From an uncultured Bacteroidales bacterium (lineage in GTDB: Bacteria; Bacteroidota; Bacteroidia; Bacteroidales; Muribaculaceae), in contig CACYAW010000001.1 of NCBI GenBank assembly GCA_902772455.1, positions 1-64,000 on the forward strand: 64,000 nt of DNA. Direction: 5' to 3'. Made by a program: the position numbers and the translations under genes. A model generated the notes under the pieces. It ran no database searches, was not told where the DNA came from, and was given only the letters and a program-made list of their open reading frames with translations. This document shows, one piece after another, positions 9,317-16,743 of the stretch. Positions within the stretch are counted from its first letter, which is position 1. Each line of letters begins with the position of its first letter.

Positions 9317-9434
9317 TTTAGTGACTAAAATTGTTGGTTTAACATGCAAATTTACTGCTTTTTCCTGTCCGTTGCAACGATTGCCCACAATTTTTCCTGT
9401 TTTTGGCTAAATTGAGCATTTGTGAAAAAAATAT

Positions 9435-9465
9435 TTTGCAGGAATGGTCTAATTGTCTAATTTTG
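9435..9465 (+). promoter_or_regulatory. Promoter of the lipoprotein gene at 9515
   Basis: TTTG (9435-9438), 19-nt spacer, TAATTTTG (9458-9465): a full match to the Bacteroidota sigma-ABfr consensus. Confidence 0.8.
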
Positions 9466-9514
9466 CGGGCAAATCGTATTTATGAATATTATAAACATTT
9501 ATTAAAGAGAAGTA

Positions 9515-10195
9515 ATGAAGAAATTGTTTGCGTTGTTGTTTGCTGCTGCTGTGCTAGGGATGGCATTCGTCTCATGCGGTGACGACGAACCGAGTAAGAC
9601 CCCTTCTCCCAAAATCAGTTTTGAAGTTCTAGACAATGAAGTTATTGTGACAGCAGTTGGCGAAGGTGAAGTGTTACTTTATCAGGACGAAGTTCCAACC
9701 ACCAACCCTGTAGCGCTCTCGCGTACCTACAGTACCTACAGTGTCAAATTTACTGCAACTGCTCAAGAAGAGGGCAAAACTATTAGTGACATGGCCACCC
9801 TTGTCGTTGAAATTCCATCTTCCAAAGCCTTTAGCTTGAGTTCTGTTTATGAAAATCCCACTGACACGCGCTTTATGTTCGACATCGATTTGGCCCAGGA
9901 CTCCAGCAGCATCTATATTTATAATGTGGTGTTTGGGCCTGGCGCACCTAGCCTGACCGTCCGCATCGATGCGCCGGTGACTGTTGACCGCAGTGGCAAG
10001 ATCTTTACCTATTCCGGCACTAACATCGCTCCTTACGCCAAGTTTGGTGGTGATAGTGGTGTATTTGTTCCCATGACAGATGAAATATATCGAGTGACGA
10101 ATCTGCTCTGTAACGTTAACCTTGAGGCTAAAACTTTTGACATCACATTTGACTGCCACGGCGGGCACTTTGATTATGATGGCAAGCTCAAGTGA
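9515..10195 (+). CDS. Hypothetical lipoprotein
   Basis: 226 residues with a lipoprotein signal peptide: MKKLFALLFAAAVLGMAFVSCGDDEPSK, in which the Cys at position 21 follows a VS lipobox and is followed by an acidic run typical of surface-exposed Bacteroidota lipoproteins. The rest is beta-rich, with alternating polar and hydrophobic strands (an Ig-like segment is likely near residues 30-95). I do not recognise a family. It has its own promoter and terminator, so it is a single-gene unit. Confidence 0.85.
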   Translation: MKKLFALLFAAAVLGMAFVSCGDDEPSKTPSPKISFEVLDNEVIVTAVGEGEVLLYQDEVPTTNPVALSRTYSTYSVKFTATAQEEGKTISDMATLVVEIPSSKAFSLSSVYENPTDTRFMFDIDLAQDSSSIYIYNVVFGPGAPSLTVRIDAPVTVDRSGKIFTYSGTNIAPYAKFGGDSGVFVPMTDEIYRVTNLLCNVNLEAKTFDITFDCHGGHFDYDGKLK

Positions 10196-10234
10196 TTCGA
10201 AACGGTTTTAACGAGATTTAATATAAAAATCATT

Positions 10235-10271
10235 ACAAATGGTGCAAGATTGAATGCGCCATTTGTTTTTT
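10235..10271 (+). terminator. Intrinsic terminator after the lipoprotein gene
   Basis: ACAAATGGTGC (10235-10245) pairs with GCGCCATTTGT (10256-10266), one G-T pair, followed by a T run. Confidence 0.8.
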
Positions 10272-10275
10272 ACTA

Positions 10276-10283
10276 TATCTTTG
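10276..10283 (+). promoter_or_regulatory. -7 box for the lipoprotein pair at 10331
   Basis: TATCTTTG matches TAnnTTTG. No clear -33 TTTG at 19-21 nt; the upstream bases belong to the terminator hairpin. Confidence 0.45.
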
Positions 10284-10330
10284 CAGCGCTTTAAAACAAT
10301 GATAGACACTTTTTAAATTCATCAGATGAT

Positions 10331-11164
10331 ATGAAGAAACTCCTTTTATTGATATGTATTATGGGCCTGCTGGGTTCGGTCGTGTCGTGTAGCGGTGACG
10401 ATGAGCCCAAGAAGCGTGGCAATGGTGTGTTCACCGTTAACCCACTCATGATTAATCACATGGTCAATACTGTGACTGGCGAGCTTATCGGCGTCAGCAA
10501 CACACACAATAAGCTCACAGTCGATACGGGCAAGCATATAGCCACGCTCATCGTGAATTATAACGATGGCACAGAGCATACCATGACCTTTGATGACTTG
10601 ACGGCCACTCCCAGGAAAATGCTGTTTTATGAGTTGCGCTCTACCAGTGATCCCACCTTCAGAGGCTATGCGGATGTGAACGAGGGATCTTACCGCTTCT
10701 GTTATAATACGCCCAACGGCATTCGCGTGATATCGACCATTGACAAAGTTTTCTACGCCTGTACCCAGACCACCATCGAGTATAGTGATTCTACCGAGAC
10801 CACCAAGATGGACAATGTGAGGTATCAGTTTGAAGTTGATCCCGCTAGCCTGACCGCCGTGGTCAAGGTCATGGACATTCAACATGCCAAGGATGTGAAG
10901 TACTTTGAGGACATTACGGCCATGAGTGTTCCCGTTAAGGTGACGAACACGGGGTATGTCTTGTCGGGACAGAACCTCAAGACCACCGCCCACCTCGCCA
11001 CTACACTCGACAGCACTGGCTACGTTCACCCGACCACAACCGACTATCCCTTCAAGATATTCAACGCCACCGTTGACCTGTGGAATGACCACATGGATGC
11101 ACATTTCATGATGGGCGACGATGCAACGGTCACTGCCACGGGCAAGACCTATGCTGATTTTTAA
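10331..11164 (+). CDS. Hypothetical lipoprotein, first of a tandem paralogue pair
   Basis: 277 residues. The signal peptide MKKLLLLICIMGLLGSVVSC ends in a lipobox Cys20, followed by SGDDEPKK, so surface export is likely. The mature part is beta-rich and shares order and local motifs with the next gene: a strand pair with a D-G-M/TF motif, an ALYEL/YEF-like element, a G-Y-(A/V)D segment, and a Y-A/Y-CTQTT or YAYTTTT element before an acidic stretch. I do not recognise a named family; it is similar in layout to small DUF-type lipoproteins of Bacteroidales. It is 32 nt upstream of the paralogue and likely co-transcribed. Confidence 0.85.
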   Translation: MKKLLLLICIMGLLGSVVSCSGDDEPKKRGNGVFTVNPLMINHMVNTVTGELIGVSNTHNKLTVDTGKHIATLIVNYNDGTEHTMTFDDLTATPRKMLFYELRSTSDPTFRGYADVNEGSYRFCYNTPNGIRVISTIDKVFYACTQTTIEYSDSTETTKMDNVRYQFEVDPASLTAVVKVMDIQHAKDVKYFEDITAMSVPVKVTNTGYVLSGQNLKTTAHLATTLDSTGYVHPTTTDYPFKIFNATVDLWNDHMDAHFMMGDDATVTATGKTYADF

Positions 11165-11196
11165 CCGCTTAAACATTAAATCAATAATAGCAAGCA

Positions 11197-11988
11197 ATGA
11201 GAAAATTATCCTTTTTTATCGTATCTCTGTTGACCGTTGCCCTGTTCACCTCGTGCAACAATGATGAGCCAGAGCATAAGATGACCTCTTATGTGACGTT
11301 AAACAGCCGTGCCATCGAAGGCGACAACATCGTCTTCTCGCAAGGTAATGGCAAGGTTGATGTGGACAATACCAACATGCTGATCAAGTTCACCGCCGAC
11401 TTCAAGGATGCCAATGGCATGTCCCGCACTATCACGACCCCCGAGATGAAGATGAAGAAAGTTTCATATTCGCTCTACGAGTTTGTCGCACCGGCTCAAC
11501 CCATGGGCAGCGGCTTTGAGTCCCTTGGTGGCTACGTTGACTTCGCTACCGGCGTGATGTGGTATACCTTGAGCTCCAGCACAATGGAAGTGGTGACCAG
11601 CACCAGCCTGTATTATGCCTACACGACGACCACAATCATCAATCCCGACAATGACAATCACATTGACCACAAACAGTCGTTCTATGAGTTTGCATTGAAT
11701 GCCAATGGGCAGACATGCACGATGGGCATCTACAATTTTATACCCAATATTTCTGGCTCGATCGAGGCTCCGTTAATCGAGTATAAAGACTTGACCATGA
11801 CCCCGACAGCCACGGGCTACACCATCACTGCCGATGAGGTGGAGTCTTCCTATAAGGGCTTCTATACAATCACCGACCTGAAGTTTGATATCACAAGCCA
11901 GGGTCAGGTCCTCAACGGCTCCTTCAAGTGCCAAGACCTTGAGTTCAAGGTTGCGGGTACCCTCTTCCCTGTCCAAGTGTCTGACTGA
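11197..11988 (+). CDS. Hypothetical lipoprotein, second of a tandem paralogue pair
   Basis: 263 residues with signal peptide MRKLSFFIVSLLTVALFTSC (lipobox Cys20, then NNDEPEHK). The mature sequence follows the same beta-strand plan as the preceding gene (for example a YYAYTTTTII element here against FYACTQTTIEY there), which points to duplication and divergence. It carries no catalytic motif that I can see. A strong terminator follows. Confidence 0.85.
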   Translation: MRKLSFFIVSLLTVALFTSCNNDEPEHKMTSYVTLNSRAIEGDNIVFSQGNGKVDVDNTNMLIKFTADFKDANGMSRTITTPEMKMKKVSYSLYEFVAPAQPMGSGFESLGGYVDFATGVMWYTLSSSTMEVVTSTSLYYAYTTTTIINPDNDNHIDHKQSFYEFALNANGQTCTMGIYNFIPNISGSIEAPLIEYKDLTMTPTATGYTITADEVESSYKGFYTITDLKFDITSQGQVLNGSFKCQDLEFKVAGTLFPVQVSD

Positions 11989-12010
11989 TTGTTTATGACA
12001 TTACTGCTGT

Positions 12011-12050
12011 CCCCGCTGATGACAAGTGCATCGGCGGGGCGGCTTGTTTT
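12011..12050 (+). terminator. Intrinsic terminator after the lipoprotein pair
   Basis: CCCCGCTGATG (12011-12021) pairs with CATCGGCGGGG (12029-12039) with one internal mismatch; the tail is TTGTTTT. Confidence 0.75.
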
Positions 12051-12130
12051 ATAAACGGATGTAACGGTTAGAGCGGGGATAGCGTGCAAAAATGATAAAA
12101 AAATCAAAAGAATTGGCGGGAATAGGGCGT

Positions 12131-12151
12131 GTTGGCAAAATTTTTGCTAAC
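12131..12151 (+). promoter_or_regulatory. Sigma-54-like -24/-12 element inside a 21-bp palindrome, upstream of the ECF sigma gene
   Basis: TTGGCAA (12132-12138) and TTGCT (12144-12148) keep the GG-N10-GC spacing of sigma-54 promoters, with one deviation from TTGGCAC. The same bases form a near-perfect dyad centred on 12141 (GTTGGCAAAA / TTTTGCTAAC, one mismatch), which could equally be an operator. A weak -7-like TAACTTTA overlaps its end (12148-12155). Confidence 0.4.
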
Positions 12152-12174
12152 TTTACGGCTCAAAACTATAATAC

Positions 12175-12735
12175 ATGGCAGCACGAGAGAAATATGACGA
12201 GGCACAGGTGGTCGAGCAGTTGCATGACCCCAAGCAGTGTCGAATGGCGTTTGGTAAGGTGATAGAGCACTACAGCTCACAGCTTTACTGGCAGATACGT
12301 CGCATGGTGATCGACCATGATGACGCCAACGATGTGCTGCAGAACACCTTCTTGAAGGCGTGGACGAGCATCGACAACTTCCGTGGTGATGCCAAACTGT
12401 CGACCTGGCTCTACAAGATCGCCATCAATGAGTCGATAACCTTTGTCAACAAGAAGAAGGTGATGAACCAGCTCTCGATTGATGACGACGAGAGTTTCTT
12501 GGTCAACCAGCTCGAGAGCGACGAGTGGTTTGACGGCGACCAGGCCCAAATCAATCTGCAGAAGGCCATTGCCACCTTGCCTGAGAAACAGCGTCTTGTG
12601 TTCAACTTGCGCTACTATGACGAGATGAAGTATGACGAGATGAGCGAGATTTTGGGAACCAGCGAGGGGGCTCTGAAGGCCTCTTATCATCATGCGGTGA
12701 AAAAAATCGAGCAATTTTTGGGTGAGACCGATTAA
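12175..12735 (+). CDS. ECF-type RNA polymerase sigma factor
   Basis: 186 residues. Region 2 is clear (DANDVLQNTFLKAWTSI ... FRGDAKLSTWLYKIA), then a linker rich in acidic residues, then region 4 with its helix-turn-helix (LPEKQRLVFNLRYYDEMKYDEM and LGTSEGALKASYHHAVKKI). It directs polymerase to a set of stress or envelope genes; the target motif is not known. The next two genes, a one-span membrane protein and a Spy-like periplasmic protein, suggest an envelope-stress unit in which the second gene would be the anti-sigma factor. The upstream region carries an unusual dyad described separately. Confidence 0.93.
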   Translation: MAAREKYDEAQVVEQLHDPKQCRMAFGKVIEHYSSQLYWQIRRMVIDHDDANDVLQNTFLKAWTSIDNFRGDAKLSTWLYKIAINESITFVNKKKVMNQLSIDDDESFLVNQLESDEWFDGDQAQINLQKAIATLPEKQRLVFNLRYYDEMKYDEMSEILGTSEGALKASYHHAVKKIEQFLGETD

Positions 12736-12768
12736 ACTTTTTTGACATATTAAAGTCAAATAGGCGTT

Positions 12769-13167
12769 ATGAAACGAGAAGACTCCACAATAAAGCAGAA
12801 ATACGGTAAGGACGCCGGATTCAAGGTGCCCGATAATTACTTTGAGGATTTCAACAAAAAGATGGTAGCCATGCTGCCCGATGTTGAGATCACTCCCGTT
12901 GATATCAAGCCCACGATGTGGCAGCGCTTGAAGCCTCTGGCCTATCTGGCTGCCATGTTCGCAGGGGTGTGGTGCATGATGTCGGTGTTCAGCCACATCA
13001 CCGCTTCCAGCGACATCAACGGTGTTCGTGCCGTGGCCGAGAAGCTGCAGGACGACAAGAGCAATGTCGAGGACTTCATGATGAGCGGTGCCGTGAGCGA
13101 TTATGACTTACTCAACTATGAGGACTCGGTGGCCATGAGCAACGAGGAGTATTCAATCGACAAATAG
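12769..13167 (+). CDS. Small one-span membrane protein, probable anti-sigma partner
   Basis: 132 residues. The N-terminal 50 residues are charged and cytoplasmic (KQKYGKDAGFKVPDNYFEDFNKKM), one membrane helix follows (LKPLAYLAAMFAGVWCMMSVF, about 50-70), and a periplasmic acidic tail ends the protein. It begins 33 nt after the ECF sigma gene. Bacteroidota sigma operons often carry such a protein in this place; the anti-sigma role is inferred from position and topology, as no zinc-binding anti-sigma motif is present. Confidence 0.75.
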   Translation: MKREDSTIKQKYGKDAGFKVPDNYFEDFNKKMVAMLPDVEITPVDIKPTMWQRLKPLAYLAAMFAGVWCMMSVFSHITASSDINGVRAVAEKLQDDKSNVEDFMMSGAVSDYDLLNYEDSVAMSNEEYSIDK

Positions 13168-13178
13168 AAAATTCCTGA

Positions 13179-13619
13179 ATGATGAAAAGAATTGTTTCCA
13201 TACTGATTACACTGCTCGTCGTTGCCAGTGCGGTGACGGCCCAGAATAAGGCCCAGTCCAAGTTTGCGACTGACATGTACCAGGCCAAGCATGAAATGAT
13301 CATTGAAGAGCTCGGGCTGACCCCGACGCAGCAAAAACAGTTCATGCCCCTGTACGAGCAGATGGAGCGCGAGGTATATCAGGTCAACCGCAATGCCCGT
13401 GCCCTGGCCAATGAGGTGGAAAAGAAGAAGAACCCCAGCGACCGCGACTATGAGGCTGCCGCATCGGCACTGTCCCGCACGCGTGTCCAGGAGGGCGAAA
13501 TCGAATCCAAGTACTTTGAGAAATTCTCAAAGATACTTTCCAAGAAACAACTTTTCCAGCTCAAGCAAACTGAACGCAAGTTCACTCAAGAGATGATTTC
13601 AAAAAAACGTAAGAAATAA
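13179..13619 (+). CDS. Spy/CpxP-like periplasmic helical protein
   Basis: 146 residues with signal peptide (MKRIVSILITLLVVASAVTAQ from a second ATG at 13182). The mature protein is almost entirely helical and charged, with an LTPTQQKQFMPLYEQM segment that recalls the LTxxQ motif of Spy/CpxP chaperones. A long coiled coil follows and the end is very basic (EMISKKRKK). It starts 11 nt after the probable anti-sigma gene, so the three genes form one operon. Membership of the Spy family is inferred from motif and length; an envelope chaperone or stress-sensor role would fit. Confidence 0.75.
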   Translation: MMKRIVSILITLLVVASAVTAQNKAQSKFATDMYQAKHEMIIEELGLTPTQQKQFMPLYEQMEREVYQVNRNARALANEVEKKKNPSDRDYEAAASALSRTRVQEGEIESKYFEKFSKILSKKQLFQLKQTERKFTQEMISKKRKK

Positions 13620-13680
13620 ATCTAATACAGAGAGGTTTAAAAAGGTTAATAATGTTTTTATAGATTGATCGGATGGAAAC

Positions 13681-13718
13681 TATCCCGCTACAGGTTTTAA
13701 AAGCCCTGCAGCGGGATA
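13681..13718 (+). terminator. Hairpin after the sigma operon
   Basis: TATCCCGCT (13681-13689) pairs with AGCGGGATA (13710-13718), with an inner CAGG/CCTG pairing. There is no T run, so it may be a weak terminator or an mRNA end structure. Confidence 0.5.
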
Positions 13719-13805
13719 GATTGTATATTGCAATAACGATAGCAGTGTTGATAAAATTTTTGTAAAAAAATCAAAAAAATGGTTCTGGTTTGTCGTGGGA
13801 TTGAC

Positions 13806-13813
13806 TATCTTTG
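13806..13813 (+). promoter_or_regulatory. -7 box for the propeller-amidase gene
   Basis: TATCTTTG fits TAnnTTTG, 28 nt before the ATG at 13842. No -33 TTTG at the usual spacing. Confidence 0.5.
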
Positions 13814-13841
13814 CTAATTCAAACCAAAAGAACCAATTAAG

Positions 13842-15773
13842 ATGAAACGGATACTTTTTTGGGCACTTGTGATGTGCCTGAATGTGACAACCGCAATGGC
13901 CGTGGGCGTGAAGCCCGGGAGCGTGAAAACCCTGGTGGACAGTTGCGGCTTTTTCCCGCAGTTGAGCCCCGATGGACAGTGGCTGCTCTACTCGCCCACC
14001 GAGGGCAGTGACCTGATGTTGAAAAACCTCGCCACAGGCGCCGTGACCACGGTCGAGAGCAAGGGCTATCCTGGCTATGACGCGATTTTTGGCCCCGATG
14101 GCAAGGTTTACTATGTGACGCAGGAGCTCAAGAAGAAAGGTCTTGTCTATCGCACGGGGCACTGCTATGATCCCGCGACCGGTAAGCGTCAGGTGGTGCT
14201 CAAGGCGCAGCATGGGCGTGTGCAGGCCATTCGTGCGACCCATGGCGTGGTCATCAATGGTGAGCAGCAGGTTTATCGCAGTGCGGCCCATGTGGGATCC
14301 TTTTGCTACACCCGTGGCGACAAGCTCTATCTGGTGGACGAGACGGGTACCACTCGCGTCATGCAGCCCGTCAAGGACAGCAACGGCTACCTGTGGGCAT
14401 CGCTGTCTCCCGATGGCACTAAGGTGATGTTTGAAGCCTCCTCCAAGGGGTTGTATGTCTGCGACCTCAATGGCGAGATAGTTTCAGATCTGGGCGAGTT
14501 CCTGATGCCCTGCTGGTATAATGATCAATACATCATTGCCATGAGCAATGCGGGCAACGTCAGGCTGAGCGGCTCCCGAATCTGGCTGTTATCGCTTGAC
14601 GGAGAAGTGTATAAGCCCATCAGCGACAAGGACGAGCGCGCCGTGCAGCCCATGGTGAGCGGTGACAAGGTGGTTTATAGCGTGATCTATGACGGCATGG
14701 TCAAGCAGCTGACACTGGACATGGTTCCTGCCAAGGCGCCTGACGTGGCTAAGGGCAAGGGGAAAACCGAGAAAATAAAGAATTCCACGGCCAAGAAGGA
14801 CGTGCCCCGCGTGTTCATCAATCCGGGACACGGTGGCCATGACAGCGACGACCGCCATGTGCCCACTTGGGTCATCGGAAAACAGGACACGCTCCACTAC
14901 TATGAGTCTAACTCCAATCTGACCAAGGGCTTGGCCTTGCAGGAAATCCTGGAGAACAAGGGCTATGAAACCGTCCTCTCACGCAAGACCAATACGACAG
15001 TGGACGATTTGGACCTGTTCGAGATCGTGTCCCTGGCAGCCAACAGCGGTGCCGACATCTTTTTTTCAATCCACAGCAATGCGACAGGAATTGAGAAGCG
15101 TGTGAACTTCCCCCTGGGCCTGTATCGTGGTTGGGACGGCAAGCCTGCTGTGGAGGGCAGCCTGAAGCTGAGCGAGCTGGTCATGAAACGCCTGATCACT
15201 AACGATCTAACCGTGTGGACCGACGGTCCGCGCTCCCGTGGCGACTGGTCGTTCTATGACTGGGGATACAAAGTGGGGCTGGGCGTGCTGCGTTTCAACA
15301 AGCTGCCGGGCTTCTTGAGCGAGGGCTCGTTCCATGACTATCTGCCCGAGCGTGAGCGCCTGCTCAGCGACAACTACTGCTGGCTGGAGGCGTGGAACCA
15401 GTCGCTGGGTATCGACGAGTACTTTGGGCGCAAGGGCTCGTTCAAGAACGGAGTCATCGCCGGCACGGTGCGCTGGTCCGACTTGGCACGTCAGGACGAG
15501 GACAAGCGCCAATTTGCCGAGGATAAACTGCTGCCCATCAATGGAGCGCTGCTGCGACTGTATAACAGTAATGGCGCGATAAGCCGTGTCTATACTGTTG
15601 ACCATCTCGACAATGGCGTGTTTGTCTTCACCAACCTGGTTCCCGGCAATTACAAACTGGAGATGTATTATGGCGGTGAGAATCTTTACATCACCACCAA
15701 GGTCAAGGCCAAAAAGAATCAGACTTCCTACAAGAACCTGCAACTATCCAAGAACAAAAAGCCGAAGAAATGA
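13842..15773 (+). CDS. Secreted beta-propeller / N-acetylmuramoyl-L-alanine amidase fusion
   Basis: 643 residues with a signal peptide (MKRILFWALVMCLNVTTAMA). Residues 30-290 are TolB/PD40-like propeller blades (QLSPDGQWLLYSP, ASLSPDGTKVMF). A Lys-rich linker (300-320) leads to an Amidase_3 domain with all zinc and catalytic residues: His330 in NPGHGGHDSDD, Glu355 in YYESNSNL, His411 in SIHSNATG, Glu494 in LSEGSFHDY. A C-terminal carboxypeptidase-regulatory-like beta domain (about 535-625) and a very basic tail follow. The amidase would cut the bond between MurNAc and the stem peptide. The next two genes repeat its propeller and amidase as separate proteins. Confidence 0.92.
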   Translation: MKRILFWALVMCLNVTTAMAVGVKPGSVKTLVDSCGFFPQLSPDGQWLLYSPTEGSDLMLKNLATGAVTTVESKGYPGYDAIFGPDGKVYYVTQELKKKGLVYRTGHCYDPATGKRQVVLKAQHGRVQAIRATHGVVINGEQQVYRSAAHVGSFCYTRGDKLYLVDETGTTRVMQPVKDSNGYLWASLSPDGTKVMFEASSKGLYVCDLNGEIVSDLGEFLMPCWYNDQYIIAMSNAGNVRLSGSRIWLLSLDGEVYKPISDKDERAVQPMVSGDKVVYSVIYDGMVKQLTLDMVPAKAPDVAKGKGKTEKIKNSTAKKDVPRVFINPGHGGHDSDDRHVPTWVIGKQDTLHYYESNSNLTKGLALQEILENKGYETVLSRKTNTTVDDLDLFEIVSLAANSGADIFFSIHSNATGIEKRVNFPLGLYRGWDGKPAVEGSLKLSELVMKRLITNDLTVWTDGPRSRGDWSFYDWGYKVGLGVLRFNKLPGFLSEGSFHDYLPERERLLSDNYCWLEAWNQSLGIDEYFGRKGSFKNGVIAGTVRWSDLARQDEDKRQFAEDKLLPINGALLRLYNSNGAISRVYTVDHLDNGVFVFTNLVPGNYKLEMYYGGENLYITTKVKAKKNQTSYKNLQLSKNKKPKK

Positions 15774-15837
15774 GCTGCGCGCGTGCATGCTCACGCCTGC
15801 GGTTGGAAGGATTTAAGGACGATAAATAGTATTTGAT

Positions 15838-16728
15838 ATGAAGAGATTGACGATTGTTTGGCTGCTGGCGGCTATGCTGCTGCCGGTAGTGGCACAGGAG
15901 GTGGAGGTGACCTCTCACCGACGGTTGCTCAAGGATGTCGAGGGTCCCGCATTCTATCCTGTGCTCGATAGCGCGGGCAACCGCCTGTTGTTCGCAGCCG
16001 AGGACGGTTCGTTGAAGTTTCACGACCTGGTGGACGGGGTGACCACGACCATCACGCGTGACTACGTGGCTGGCCATGACGCTTGCTGGGGTGGGGACGG
16101 AAAGGTGTATTTCGTTACCCAGCAAACGGGCGAGAACCACCTGGTGTATCGTGCCGGCCAGTGCTATGATCCCGCCACGCGTCAGGTCCGGCAGGTCACC
16201 GATCTGCAGCATGGCGCCGTGCGTGCCGTGCCTGCCACACGTGGCGGTGCGTTGATGGCTCCGCAGCGCAGCTACAAGTCGTCGGGCGACATCGGCAGTG
16301 CCGCATGGACCGAAGGCAGCCGCCTGCACGTCATCGTGAACGGGGAGGACCGCGTGTTCAGCCCGGTGGACTCGTGGGCGGGCTACCTGTGGGCCTCGCT
16401 CTCGCCCGATGGGAAAAAGGTGGCCTTTTTTGCCGCCGGCAAGGGCATCGTGGTGATTGACCTCCGCGGCCAGATGCTGGCAATGCTGGGCAACTACGAG
16501 ATGCCGTGCTGGTACAACAACGATTACCTGGTGGCGCAAAACGCGACCGATGACGGCCACCAGTTCACCTCATCCCAGATTCTGCTGCTCAAGGCCGACG
16601 GCACATGGCAGGCCGAGCTGACCAAGCCCGCCTCGATGGCCATGCAGCCCACCTGCGGGGGTGGCAAGATCGTTTACACGACCATCGACGGTCTGCTGTA
16701 TGAAATGAAAATCAACATTTACCAATAA
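15838..16728 (+). CDS. Secreted beta-propeller protein, split paralogue of the N-terminal half of the preceding gene
   Basis: 296 residues with signal peptide (MKRLTIVWLLAAMLLPVVAQ). It matches the propeller of the previous gene blade for blade: GKVYFVTQ against GKVYYVTQ, YRAGQCYDPAT against YRTGHCYDPAT, GYLWASLSPDGKKV against GYLWASLSPDGTKV, and MPCWYNNDYLVAQNA against MPCWYNDQYIIAMSN. It stops where the linker to the amidase would begin. The amidase gene follows after 15 nt, so the two products probably act together. Binding of a wall glycan or peptide by the propeller is inference. Confidence 0.88.
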   Translation: MKRLTIVWLLAAMLLPVVAQEVEVTSHRRLLKDVEGPAFYPVLDSAGNRLLFAAEDGSLKFHDLVDGVTTTITRDYVAGHDACWGGDGKVYFVTQQTGENHLVYRAGQCYDPATRQVRQVTDLQHGAVRAVPATRGGALMAPQRSYKSSGDIGSAAWTEGSRLHVIVNGEDRVFSPVDSWAGYLWASLSPDGKKVAFFAAGKGIVVIDLRGQMLAMLGNYEMPCWYNNDYLVAQNATDDGHQFTSSQILLLKADGTWQAELTKPASMAMQPTCGGGKIVYTTIDGLLYEMKINIYQ

Positions 16729-16743
16729 AACCGCTGGCAAGTC

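Noticed and set aside
15774..15837. Hairpin GCGCGTGCATGC between the propeller-amidase and propeller genes
   Set aside because: Alternating purine-pyrimidine bases, but the stem is short and has no T run; nothing further supports a function.
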